Source of the DNA: Rhodobacteraceae bacterium UBA6236
Lineage (GTDB): Bacteria; Pseudomonadota; Alphaproteobacteria; Rhodobacterales; Rhodobacteraceae
Length of the DNA: 14,516 bases
Assembly (NCBI GenBank): GCA_002440945.1
Contig: DJWG01000109.1
Span: 1-14,516, forward strand
Direction: 5' to 3'
Both the position numbers and the translations under genes were made by a program. Positions 7,537 through 14,493 of the stretch are shown in pieces (positions within the stretch are counted from its first letter, which is position 1; every line of letters starts with the position of its first letter). The notes below the pieces were generated by a model. It was not told where the DNA came from. It searched no databases and worked only from the letters and a program-made list of their open reading frames with translations.

Positions 7537-8043
7537 GCCCGGAACGAAGAAATCCAGCATGCTGCCCTGGCCGGGCTTCAGATCCGCCCAGGCGGGGATT
7601 TCGAAATCCACCACCAGCGTCGCCGCCGTCGGATAACGGGCGAAGTCGGGATGCGAGGGGCGGCGCGACGGCAGCATGCTTGCGAATTCGGCGATGCCGG
7701 GATTGTGACCCAGCATCATCACGCAGTCGCCGGTCGCCTTGCGCAGAACCTTCAGCATCACGTCGGGCGAGGCGTGGTAAAGCGAATCGATGAACTCGAC
7801 TTCCGGCATCACCTCAAGCGGCGCAGACAGCGCCACGGCCCAGGTTTCGCGGGTGCGGACCGCGCTTGAACACAGGACCTGGTCGGGCTCATACCCGCGA
7901 GAGTGCAACCATTCGCCCAGTTCCAGCGCCGAACGACGTCCGCGGCCGTTCAACGGGCGGGCGTAGTCGTCCAAGGCAGGGTTGTCCCAGGCCGATTTGG
8001 CGTGGCGTGTCAGGATCAGGCGGCGGTGCCCCAGGGGTGTCAT
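7525..8043 (-). CDS. sixA: SixA-type histidine phosphatase
   Basis: This 172-aa member of the histidine-phosphatase (phosphoglycerate-mutase-like) branch has LTRHAKSAW, with catalytic His14 and Arg13. CSSAVRTRET follows at 58-67, and the second active-site histidine His113 is in LGHNPG. E. coli SixA (161 aa) removes phosphate from the histidine of ArcB and of the nitrogen phosphotransferase protein; the target here is unknown. The frame is open upstream to 8130, but the ATG at 8043 begins right before the conserved strand. That ATG overlaps the stop of the upstream Fe-S gene as ATGA, supporting translational coupling as the last gene of the argB operon. Confidence 0.85.
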   Translation of the reverse strand: MTPLGHRRLILTRHAKSAWDNPALDDYARPLNGRGRRSALELGEWLHSRGYEPDQVLCSSAVRTRETWAVALSAPLEVMPEVEFIDSLYHASPDVMLKVLRKATGDCVMMLGHNPGIAEFASMLPSRRPSHPDFARYPTAATLVVDFEIPAWADLKPGQGSMLDFFVPGGRE

Positions 8044-8693
8044 CTGTGGAAAAGCCTCATGTGATAGGCGGATTGTTCCGGCAGCCTGCCATATGCTTGT
8101 GACACGGGGCAAGCGCGACGAACGCCGCACCCCTGCTCAAGGCAGTCCCGGCCCTCAGCGCGGTCCAGAAATGCGTGGCAGGCAGGAAGATCGTAACCGT
8201 CCTGTGTCAGGGCGCGCGGTGGGCAGGCCGAAAGGCAGGGCCGGGTTTCGCAGCTGTCGCAAGGACGCTCGGGCAGGGCGGGCAGCTCCAACCGCGTCGT
8301 CAGGCCGATGGCGCCGCGGTAGGAAATCATCAGCCCCGCGACATCATGGACCAGCAGCGTGACGGGCGAGGTCCAGGCCCGCCCCGATTTTCGCGCCCAG
8401 GCGAAGAAGGGCGAATAGGGGGGGCCGCCGAAGGGAAACCAGGCCCTGCCGCCCAGGTCGGCGGCAAGCGTTCCGATAACGCGTGCCGACCAGCGGTCCA
8501 CCGGGTCGGGCGTACCATCCACCCATTCGGGCGCGGCAGCAAGATGGGCCCAGAAGCCGGGTTCGGCCGGGGCCAGCAGGACCAGCGTGGCGATGTCCGC
8601 CGGCAGGCCGTCGTCGGGGCCGGGATGGAAGGCCCCGGCCACCATCAACCGTTCCGAAGCGGCCCGTGCCGCGATGGCGGAAAGCCCGGTCAC
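8040..8693 (-). CDS. Uncharacterised ferredoxin-like protein with two cysteine clusters
   Basis: The 217-aa protein has no assigned role. Its C-terminal third holds eight cysteines in two iron-sulfur-like sets: Cys145, 148, 153 and 157 (C-x2-C-x4-C-x3-C-P), and Cys172, 184, 189 and 195, the last followed by Pro. These ferredoxin-like spacings could bind two 4Fe-4S clusters. The preceding part ([20 protein letters not shown]) recalls the fold region of QueG/CblC-like reductases that precedes a ferredoxin domain, though that likeness is only suggestive. The GTG start at 8693 overlaps the argB stop (GTGA), and its own stop overlaps the sixA ATG. No signal peptide or TM is seen, so it is presumably a cytoplasmic redox protein. 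Confidence 0.75.
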   Translation of the reverse strand: MTGLSAIAARAASERLMVAGAFHPGPDDGLPADIATLVLLAPAEPGFWAHLAAAPEWVDGTPDPVDRWSARVIGTLAADLGGRAWFPFGGPPYSPFFAWARKSGRAWTSPVTLLVHDVAGLMISYRGAIGLTTRLELPALPERPCDSCETRPCLSACPPRALTQDGYDLPACHAFLDRAEGRDCLEQGCGVRRACPVSQAYGRLPEQSAYHMRLFHR

Positions 8694-9583
8694 CGTCCGC
8701 GCGGCTTCACCCGCGGCTCGGTCGACCGGATCAGCGACCCGGCGCCGTGATCGGTGAACAGTTCCAGCAGGCAGGCGTTCGGCACGCGCCCGTCCAGGAT
8801 GACGGCGGCGCGCACGCCTTCCTCGACCGCCTTCAGCGCGGTTTCGACCTTGGGGATCATCCCGCCCGAAATGACACCCGATGCGATCATCTCGCGCACC
8901 TGTTTGGGCGTCATCGCGGTGACGACCTCGCCGTTCGCATCCTTGACGCCCGCGACATCGGTCAGCAGCAGCAGGCGATCGGCCTTCAGCGCCCCGGCAA
9001 TCGCGCCAGCGGCGGTGTCGCCATTGACGTTGAAGGTTTCATTGTCATTGCTTCCCGTCGCCACCGGGGCGACGACCGGGATGATCCCGGCGTTGTAAAG
9101 ATCGCTCAGCACCTCGACGTTCATTTCGACCGGGCGTCCGACGAAGCCCAGTTCCGGGTCGTCGGCTTCGCAGACCATCAGGTCGTCGTCCTTGCCCGAA
9201 ATGCCCACGGCGCGACCGCCCTGATCGTTGATCGCCTGGACGATGCGCTTGTTCACCAGGCCCGACAGGACCATTTCGACCACTTCGACGGTCGCCTGAT
9301 CGGTCACGCGCTTGCCGCGGATGAATTCGGATTTGATATCCAGCCGCTTCAGCAGGTCGTTGATCATCGGCCCGCCGCCGTGGACGACGACCGGATTCAT
9401 GCCCACCTGCCGCATCAGCACGATGTCGCGGGCGAATTCCGCCATCGCGGCCTCATCCCCCATGGCGTTGCCGCCGAATTTCACCACGACGACCGCGCCG
9501 GTGTAGCGCTGCATGTAGGGAAGTGCCTCGGACAGGGTCCGGGCGGTGGCTTGCCAGTCACGGTTCATGTCTTGCTTTCTCAT
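8690..9583 (-). CDS. argB: Acetylglutamate kinase
   Basis: The 297-aa product phosphorylates N-acetylglutamate, the second step of arginine biosynthesis. It shows the amino-acid-kinase core: [12 protein letters not shown] (about 31-42), VVHGGGPMI (about 65-73), the substrate region [16 protein letters not shown] and [10 protein letters not shown], and a final [10 protein letters not shown] lysine loop. The extended N-terminal helix ending in [10 protein letters not shown] is typical of hexameric, arginine-feedback-inhibited enzymes. The ATG at 9583 has AAGAGGG about 6 nt upstream. A second ATG at 9568 is possible. It heads an operon with the Fe-S protein and SixA. Confidence 0.97.
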   Translation of the reverse strand: MRKQDMNRDWQATARTLSEALPYMQRYTGAVVVVKFGGNAMGDEAAMAEFARDIVLMRQVGMNPVVVHGGGPMINDLLKRLDIKSEFIRGKRVTDQATVEVVEMVLSGLVNKRIVQAINDQGGRAVGISGKDDDLMVCEADDPELGFVGRPVEMNVEVLSDLYNAGIIPVVAPVATGSNDNETFNVNGDTAAGAIAGALKADRLLLLTDVAGVKDANGEVVTAMTPKQVREMIASGVISGGMIPKVETALKAVEEGVRAAVILDGRVPNACLLELFTDHGAGSLIRSTEPRVKPRGR

Positions 9584-9604
9584 GCCGGGCCCTCTTTTCC
9601 CGAT

Positions 9605-9633
9605 GTGTTAGACCCTCGCGCCGCCCCTGCCAA
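9605..9633 (-). promoter_or_regulatory. Candidate promoter of argB operon
   Basis: On the minus strand TTGGCA (9628-9633) is followed after 17 bp by TAACAC (9605-9610). Initiation near 9598 would leave a short ~15-nt leader containing the argB SD. The -35 is good, the -10 is weak, and I see no clear ARG-box palindrome. Confidence 0.35.
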
Positions 9634-9701
9634 GCGCCCTTTGCCTTTGCCGCCGCAAGGGTTACGGTCATGGCGGAAACGGGCAAGGACGGGTGCGGGG
9701 A

Positions 9702-10433
9702 ATGAGCGACGAAAAGGTGATGCTGCTGACTGGCGCCAGCCGCGGGATCGGCCATGCGACGGTCAAGCGGTTCGAGCGTGAAGGCTGGCGGGTGCTGACC
9801 TGTTCGCGCCAGCCCTTCGATCCGCGCTGCCCCTGGAAGGGCGGGAAGGACAACCATATCCAGATCGACCTCGGCGATCCGACCGCCACGATGGAGGAGC
9901 TGGTCCGCATCCGTGAAAAGCTGGATGGCAAGCTGCACGCCCTGGTCAACAACGCCGGGATCTCGCCAAAGGGCCCGGGTGGCGCGCGGTTGAATTCCAT
10001 CGAGACCGACCTGCGCGATTGGGGCAGGGTCTTCCACGTCAACTTCTTTGCGCCGATCGTGCTGGCGCGCGGGCTGAAGGACGAACTGTCGGCCGCAGGC
10101 GGCGCCGTAGTCAATGTGACCTCGATCGCCGGAAGCCGCGTCCACCCCTTCGCCGGCGCTGCCTATTCGACCTCGAAGGCGGCGCTGAAGGCGCTGACGC
10201 GGGAAATGGCGCACGACTTCGGCCCATTGGGCGTGCGCGTCAACGCCATCGCCCCGGGCGAGATCGAAACCTCGATCCTGTCGCCGGGTACCGAAAAGAT
10301 CGTGGAAACCCTGCCGCTGCGCCGTCTTGGCCAACCGTCGGAAGTGGCGGATGTGATCTGGTTCTTGTGTTCCGACCAATCGAGCTATGTGACCGGCACC
10401 GAAATCGAGGTGAACGCGGGCCAGCACGTCTGA
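9702..10433 (+). CDS. SDR-family oxidoreductase
   Basis: This 243-aa classical short-chain dehydrogenase/reductase has the cofactor motif TGASRGIG (10-17), NNAG (83-86), Asn114, Ser141, and the catalytic pair Tyr155-Lys159 in YSTSK. It ends with APGEIETSI and a GTEIEVNAG tail. It oxidises or reduces a hydroxy/keto substrate with NAD(P), and the substrate cannot be inferred. I use the ATG at 9702, with AAGGA about 12 nt upstream. The GTG at 9693 would sit only 3 nt from that SD. It is divergent from argB across 118 bp and followed by a large stem-loop. Confidence 0.9.
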   Translation: MSDEKVMLLTGASRGIGHATVKRFEREGWRVLTCSRQPFDPRCPWKGGKDNHIQIDLGDPTATMEELVRIREKLDGKLHALVNNAGISPKGPGGARLNSIETDLRDWGRVFHVNFFAPIVLARGLKDELSAAGGAVVNVTSIAGSRVHPFAGAAYSTSKAALKALTREMAHDFGPLGVRVNAIAPGEIETSILSPGTEKIVETLPLRRLGQPSEVADVIWFLCSDQSSYVTGTEIEVNAGQHV

Positions 10434-10462
10434 ACCTGCGCGGGGGCGACTACTGCGGATTT

Positions 10463-10513
10463 GAGTATTTGGGCAAAGAAGAACGGCATTGTTTCTTCTT
10501 TGCAAAAATACTC
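10463..10513. repeat. Long imperfect inverted repeat (stem-loop)
   Basis: GAGTATTT (10463-10470) pairs with AAATACTC (10506-10513), and CAAAGAAGAA (10474-10483) pairs with TTCTTCTTTG (10493-10502). The arms are separated by a two-base mismatch, and the loop is CGGCATTGT. The stem is nearly 20 bp and notably AT-rich. It follows the SDR stop by 29 nt and could end transcription or protect the mRNA 3' end, though no T-tract follows. A smaller hairpin GCAGCA/TGCTGC (10517-10530) comes next. Confidence 0.7.
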
Positions 10514-10609
10514 ATGCAGCAGTTGCTGCAAGGTGCTGCGGCCGGGGATTGGTGGATGGAAATTCCCACGCTCCGGCGTTAGGAAGTGCCCGAACAAGAG
10601 GGCATTTCC

Positions 10610-11626
10610 ATGCGGCGCATTTACATCACCGGCGCGGCCGGCTTCATCGGGTATCATCTGGCCCAGTTGCTTCTGGCCGAAGGTTTCCGGGTCCACGGTC
10701 ATGACGGGATGACGGCCTACTACGATGTCATGCTCAAGCGCCGCAGGCTGGCGGGGCTGATGCAGGATCCCGGCTTCACCTTCACCGAAGGACTGCTTGA
10801 AGACCACGAACGCCTTGCCGCCGATATCCGCGATTTCGCGCCCGAGGCGATCATCCACCTCGGCGCCCAGGCCGGGGTCCGCTACAGCCTTGAGGCGCCG
10901 CGCAGCTATCTGGCATCGAATGTCGATGGCACGTTCAACGTGCTGGAGGCCGCGCGCGATAACGGGGTCCGGCATGTGCTGCTGGCTTCGACCTCGTCGG
11001 TCTATGGCGCCAATACCGAAATGCCCTACCGCGAAACCGACAAGTGCGACACGCAGGTCAGCCTTTACGCCGCGACCAAGAAGGCGACCGAGGCGCTGAG
11101 CCATTCCTGGGCGCATCTTTACGGGCTGCCGGTCACGGCCTTCCGCTTCTTCACGGTCTATGGTCCTTGGGGTCGGCCGGACATGGCGCCCTACAAGTTC
11201 ACCCGCGCGATTCTGGCGGGCGAGACGATCGATGTCTATGGCCACGGCAACATGTTCCGCGATTTCACCTATGTCACCGATCTTGTGCGCGGCATCCGTC
11301 TGCTGATCGATGCCGCGCCGGTACGGCCTGCGGAGCCTTCGGAAATCGCCGCCGGGGACAGCCTGTCGCCGGTCGCGCCCTGGCGGGTGGTCAATATCGG
11401 CAATGGCGAGAAGGTCAGCTTGGGGGATTTCATCGCCGCCATCGAGAAGGCCACTGGCCGCGCGGCAAAGCGCAACCTGATGGAGATGCAGAAGGGCGAT
11501 GTGCCCGCGACCTGGGCCGACAACAGCCTGTTGCAGCGCCTGACCGGCTACCGACCCGAGACGAACATCGTCGATGGAATGGCCCGGTTCGTGGATTGGT
11601 ATCGCGACTATTACGGGGTCGCCTGA
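10610..11626 (+). CDS. NAD-dependent epimerase, UDP-glucuronate 4-epimerase-like
   Basis: The 338-aa extended SDR starts MRRIYITGAAGFIG, with the Rossmann GxxGxxG at 8-14. It has AGVRYS (88-93), STSSVYG (127-133) and the catalytic Tyr153-x3-Lys157 in YAATK, followed by FFTVYGPWGRPDMA and GHGNMFRDFTYV. These segments are typical of enzymes that interconvert UDP-glucuronate and UDP-galacturonate (LpsL/Cap1J type) for surface polysaccharides or lipid A core. The ATG at 10610 has AAGAGGG 7 nt upstream, better than an in-frame GTG at 10586. No glycosyltransferase lies nearby, so the product's destination is unknown. Another UDP-sugar epimerase specificity is possible. Confidence 0.88.
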   Translation: MRRIYITGAAGFIGYHLAQLLLAEGFRVHGHDGMTAYYDVMLKRRRLAGLMQDPGFTFTEGLLEDHERLAADIRDFAPEAIIHLGAQAGVRYSLEAPRSYLASNVDGTFNVLEAARDNGVRHVLLASTSSVYGANTEMPYRETDKCDTQVSLYAATKKATEALSHSWAHLYGLPVTAFRFFTVYGPWGRPDMAPYKFTRAILAGETIDVYGHGNMFRDFTYVTDLVRGIRLLIDAAPVRPAEPSEIAAGDSLSPVAPWRVVNIGNGEKVSLGDFIAAIEKATGRAAKRNLMEMQKGDVPATWADNSLLQRLTGYRPETNIVDGMARFVDWYRDYYGVA

Positions 11627-11680
11627 GACCCACCACGGCCTCTCCGGCGCTCGATCCCGCAGAAAGTCTGAGTTTTCCGC

Positions 11681-11709
11681 TTGACCTTGTAACAGCCATA
11701 AAATAGGCA
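11681..11709 (+). promoter_or_regulatory. Candidate promoter for tRNA-Met
   Basis: TTGACC (11681-11686) and TAGGCA (11704-11709) are spaced by 17 bp, with initiation predicted near 11716, seven bases before the tRNA. The -35 is strong and the -10 moderate. The location and spacing make it plausible. Confidence 0.5.
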
Positions 11710-11722
11710 GCGGCGCTGTGAT

Positions 11723-11799
11723 GGCTAGGTAGCTCAGCTGGTTAGAGCGTGCGACTCATAATCGCAAGGTCGAGGGTTCGAGTCCCTCCCTCGCCACCA
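11723..11799 (+). tRNA. tRNA-Met (CAT), elongator type
   Basis: The 77-nt cloverleaf includes an encoded CCA. Its D arm is GCTC/GAGC, the anticodon stem is TGCGA/TCGCA with loop CTCATAA (anticodon CAT at 11757-11759), and the T arm is GAGGG-TTCGAGT-CCCTC. The acceptor GGCTAGG/CCTCGCC pairs except at position 4:69, a T-C mismatch (11726 with 11792). G1-C72 excludes initiator tRNA. U4 and A5-U68 resemble elongator Met, not the lysidine-modified tRNA-Ile2 (CAT), although anticodon-stem similarity means Ile2 cannot be completely excluded. Confidence 0.85.
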
Positions 11800-11826
11800 T
11801 ATCTCCGCTTCGGACCCGAACGAGAC

Positions 11827-11853
11827 GCCACCCTTTGGGTGGGGGTGGCTTTT
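11827..11853 (+). terminator. Intrinsic terminator after tRNA-Met
   Basis: GCCACCC (11827-11833) and GGGTGGC (11843-11849) form a 7-bp stem with a 9-nt loop followed by TTTT. It sits 27 bp after the tRNA and just before the convergent DUF177 stop codon, as expected for tRNA termination. The T-run is short. Confidence 0.7.
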
Positions 11854-11864
11854 GGCCCGATCCC

Positions 11865-12407
11865 TTATTCTTCCTTCCGCTTCATCAATTCTGCCAGATT
11901 GGCGAAGGGGCGCAGGTCTTCGTCGCGCAGGGCGGTCTTGCCGGCTTCGGTGACCTGCACCTCGCCCAGTTCGGCGTCCGGCGCGCGGGGGTAGAGCGGG
12001 AGTGCGAGCGCCAGCGATTCGACCATGACCTGGCCCACGTCGATGATGGCCGGAAGGGGCTCGATCGTGTCATCCTCGGGCATCTCGACCTCGTCCCCTT
12101 CCGGTTCGGGCAATTCGGCCAGATAGCGGCGCGTCACATCTTCCGTGATCCCGGTGGTCACCGGGGCAAGCGTCACGACGCAAGCCTGCACGACGCGGGC
12201 CGAAAGCTGGCCGGTCAGATGCCAGTCGCCGCGGCCCACGGGACGCAGTTCGCCGGTGAAGGTCAGTTCGGGAAGCTTCAGCAACCCAAGTTCGGCCGCG
12301 ATGGCGGTGCGGTCTTCGGCCGAGGGCGCAAGCGCAAAGCGGGTGGGTTTTCGGCCTGCCAGATCGGCGACGCGGAACGGATGGGAAAAGGCGGGCTTCG
12401 GGGTCAT
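11865..12407 (-). CDS. DUF177 (YceD-like) protein
   Basis: The 180-aa acidic protein belongs to the YceD/DUF177 family, which elsewhere is linked to 23S rRNA accumulation and usually lies next to rpmF and plsX. Family features are an N-terminal FSHPFRVADL, a central ARVVQACVVTLAPVTT segment with one cysteine, and the acidic EDDTIEPLP stretch. The end is KTALRDEDLRPFANLAEL. The ATG is at 12407. It is divergent from bamE, which is common in this group. Unusually, the expected rpmF/plsX do not follow, because the next feature is the tRNA-Met gene converging on it. Confidence 0.87.
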   Translation of the reverse strand: MTPKPAFSHPFRVADLAGRKPTRFALAPSAEDRTAIAAELGLLKLPELTFTGELRPVGRGDWHLTGQLSARVVQACVVTLAPVTTGITEDVTRRYLAELPEPEGDEVEMPEDDTIEPLPAIIDVGQVMVESLALALPLYPRAPDAELGEVQVTEAGKTALRDEDLRPFANLAELMKRKEE

Positions 12408-12497
12408 GGCGTGCCTCGGGGGCGGAAGGGGGAAGGGTTGCTGCCGGACATCAGGGCGCGTCCGATCTCTGGCAGGGCGGGGGGCAGGGCCGTTCTG

Positions 12498-12510
12498 GTC
12501 CTTGAAGGAC
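12498..12510. repeat. 13-bp perfect palindrome in the DUF177-bamE divergent gap
   Basis: GTCCTTGAAGGAC has 6-bp arms about a single G, located 59 bp upstream of bamE. It could be an operator, and it also contains TTGAAG as a possible -35. No regulator is known for it, so its function is unassigned. Confidence 0.35.
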
Positions 12511-12568
12511 GGTGCAGCAATGTTGTAAGCGGGATAAAAGGCTTCCGGGCGAGAGACAAGAGGGTAGG

Positions 12569-13021
12569 ATGGGCAGGCTGGTTTCCGGGATGCGCCTTGG
12601 CGCGCTGACCCTCGTGCTCGTCCTTGGGGCTTGTGCGCCGGTGTACCGCAATCACGGATATGTGCCGCTGGACAGCGAGCTTGTCGATGTGAAGGTCGGG
12701 CAATCCACGCGCCAGGACGTGGCCGACTTTATCGGGCGTCCATCCTCGATGGGGATGATGACCGACGGCGGCTGGTATTATGTCGGGTCGCGCTTCAAAT
12801 CCTACGGGATCTACGAAGACCGCGAGATCGACCGGCAGGTGCTTGCGGTCAGCTTCGATGACCAGGGGATCGTGTCGAACGTCGAGCGCTTCGGTCTGGA
12901 CAAGGGCCGCGTCGTCGTGATTTCGCGCCGCGTCACCGAAAGCAACATCAAGAGCGTGAGCTTCCTGCGCCAGCTGATGGGCAACCTTGGCCGCATCTCG
13001 GCGGGGAACCTTGTCGACTGA
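12569..13021 (+). CDS. bamE: BamE (SmpA/OmlA) outer-membrane assembly lipoprotein
   Basis: This 150-aa lipoprotein is a subunit of the BAM complex that inserts beta-barrel proteins in the outer membrane. It has a short signal peptide (residues 1-21, hydrophobic ALTLVLVLGA) and lipobox LGAC with Cys22 as the acylation site. A BamE domain follows: VDVKVGQSTRQDVADFIGRP, then GWYYVGSRFKSYG, then LAVSFDDQGIVSNVE. The ATG at 12569 has GAGGG 4-5 nt upstream. ATG 12590 is an alternative that still leaves the lipobox. It is divergent from DUF177 across 161 bp and converges on msrB with only 20 bp between stops. Confidence 0.93.
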   Translation: MGRLVSGMRLGALTLVLVLGACAPVYRNHGYVPLDSELVDVKVGQSTRQDVADFIGRPSSMGMMTDGGWYYVGSRFKSYGIYEDREIDRQVLAVSFDDQGIVSNVERFGLDKGRVVVISRRVTESNIKSVSFLRQLMGNLGRISAGNLVD

Positions 13022-13041
13022 CGCAACGGCGGGCGGCCGGG

Positions 13042-13485
13042 TCATTCCGGCTGCCGTTTCGGTTCGTGGCGCAGCGCCACGCCGTTGATGCAGTAACGCA
13101 GTCCGGTGGGGGGTGGGCCGTCGTCGAAGACATGGCCCAGATGCGCGTCGCAATTGGCGCAGCGCACTTCTGTCCTGCACATGCACCAGCTGCGATCCTG
13201 ATGCTCTTGCAGGCAATCGGGACTGACCGGTTCCGAAAAGGCAGGCCAGCCGAAGCAGCCCTCCGCATATTTGCGGGCCGCGTCGAAAAGCGGCGCATCG
13301 CAGCAGAGACAGTGAAAGACTGCTGGCCCGGGCGGGAAGTGGTCATGTGTGAAGGGCCGCTCTGTCCCGCCCTGTCGTGTCACCTTGAACGCAAGATCAT
13401 CCAGCCGCGTGCGCCATTCGGCGTCGCTAAGCGCGGGGAAGCGGGAAGGCGGGGCTGTCACAGCAATGTCTCCGATCCGTGTCAT
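13042..13485 (-). CDS. msrB: Peptide methionine-(R)-S-oxide reductase, cysteine-rich MsrB
   Basis: The 147-aa product repairs R-form methionine sulfoxide. It carries the two zinc CxxC pairs (Cys59/Cys62 and Cys109/Cys112 in CANCDAHLGHVF) and the catalytic Cys132 in RYCINGVAL. The usual Asn-Ser following the catalytic site is Asn-Gly. The GWPSF signature is changed to GCFGWPAF with one inserted residue. There are ten cysteines (also 61, 77, 91, 101, 103), more than expected. The ATG at 13485 is chosen because residues upstream in the open frame are not MsrB-like, and its SD is weak. It may be a divergent MsrB paralogue with an unusual resolving-cysteine scheme. It is divergent from olsB. Confidence 0.88.
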   Translation of the reverse strand: MTRIGDIAVTAPPSRFPALSDAEWRTRLDDLAFKVTRQGGTERPFTHDHFPPGPAVFHCLCCDAPLFDAARKYAEGCFGWPAFSEPVSPDCLQEHQDRSWCMCRTEVRCANCDAHLGHVFDDGPPPTGLRYCINGVALRHEPKRQPE

Positions 13486-13583
13486 GATGTCTTCAACAAG
13501 GGTTCGGTACTTTCGCCCATGGCATGTAGGAACGGCCCGGGGCGATGCCAAGTCGGATGCGAAGGTCAGCGCGAGGCCAGGAC

Positions 13584-14366
13584 ATGGAAGAGATGCAACG
13601 CGGGGCCTATCGCGCCCGCCTGGGGCATGGGGCCGAGGATCTGCGGCGCGCGCAGGCGCTGCGCTGGCTGTGTTTTCGGGCAAGCGGCGACAGGGGCGCG
13701 GAAGCGGGGCTGGATGCCGATTCCTTCGATGCGCGCTGCGATCATATCCTGATCGAGGATGTCGGCACCGGGGCATTGGTCAGTTGCTTCCGGGTTCTGC
13801 GGCTGGAAAGCGGGGCCGAGGTCGCCCGCAGCTATTCCGCCCAGTATTACGGGTTGGAGCGGCTGGCCCTGCATCCCGGTCCGCTGGTCGAACTGGGGCG
13901 CTTCTGCCTGCATCCCGAACGGCCGGACCCGCATATCCTGCGGCTGGCCTGGGCCTATCTTACCGCGCTGGTGGAAGAGATGGGGGCGGGGGTGCTGTTC
14001 GGCTGTTCGTCCTTCGCCGGAACCGACTGGGATCCTTACCGTGATTCCTTCGGCCTGTTGCGCGAACGTCATCTGGCGCCGCGGCGCTGGCGCCCGCGGG
14101 TCAAGGCGCCGCAGGTGATCCGCTTCGCCAGCCGCCTGCGGCTGTTCAACCCGGACCGGGCGCGGGCGCTGTCGGCGATGCCGCCGCTGCTGCGCAGTTA
14201 CCTGGCCCTGGGCGGGTGGGTGAGCGACCATGCGGTCATCGACCGGGATCTGAACACGCTCCATGTCTTCACCGCGCTGGAAGTCGGCGCGGTTCCCGCC
14301 CGCCGGGTGCTGAGCCTGCGGCTGCTGGCGGGCGGCGTGGCGCCGGGCCGGATCGCGCCTGCCTGA
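13584..14366 (+). CDS. olsB: OlsB-like L-ornithine N-alpha-acyltransferase
   Basis: The 260-aa GNAT-fold protein resembles OlsB, which joins a 3-hydroxyacyl-ACP chain to ornithine as the first step of ornithine-lipid synthesis at the inner membrane. The N-terminus (YRARLGHGAEDLRRAQALRW) matches the family's AQxLRYxxF opening, and conserved blocks LVELGRFCLHPE and LFGCSSFAGTDWDPYRDSF follow. The length is close to the usual 260-290 aa. I chose the ATG at 13584 with GAGG 7 nt before it. ATGs at 13545 and 13557 lack that SD. The expected OlsA partner is not in the window. Confidence 0.83.
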   Translation: MEEMQRGAYRARLGHGAEDLRRAQALRWLCFRASGDRGAEAGLDADSFDARCDHILIEDVGTGALVSCFRVLRLESGAEVARSYSAQYYGLERLALHPGPLVELGRFCLHPERPDPHILRLAWAYLTALVEEMGAGVLFGCSSFAGTDWDPYRDSFGLLRERHLAPRRWRPRVKAPQVIRFASRLRLFNPDRARALSAMPPLLRSYLALGGWVSDHAVIDRDLNTLHVFTALEVGAVPARRVLSLRLLAGGVAPGRIAPA

Positions 14367-14421
14367 GCGGAGGGCGCCGCAAGGTTCTGGCGGAAAAAGC
14401 GGCGATGGCCCAAGGGGCCGC

Positions 14422-14450
14422 TTGACGCCGCTGAACGATGATCCTATGAA
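14422..14450 (+). promoter_or_regulatory. Sigma-70 promoter upstream of the right-edge tRNA
   Basis: TTGACG (14422-14427), exactly 17 bp, then TATGAA (14445-14450) lie in the 127-bp gap after olsB. The predicted start near 14457 leaves a leader of about 37 nt before the tRNA. Both hexamers are close to consensus. Confidence 0.65.
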
Positions 14451-14493
14451 CCCCTCCACGCGTCCGGGGCAGCGATCCGGGACGAGGAGATGC

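Noticed and set aside
8483..9781. 432-codon plus-strand frame opposite argB
   Set aside because: It is antisense to argB and overlaps the Fe-S gene and the SDR start, with low-complexity composition.
14393..14422. GCGGC...GCCGC hairpin after olsB as a terminator
   Set aside because: The stem is short and GC-rich, there is no T-tract, and it abuts the tRNA promoter. It is too weak to call.
13566..14459. 297-codon minus-strand frame opposite olsB
   Set aside because: It is a shadow of olsB. Proline- and glutamine-rich content gives no recognisable family.
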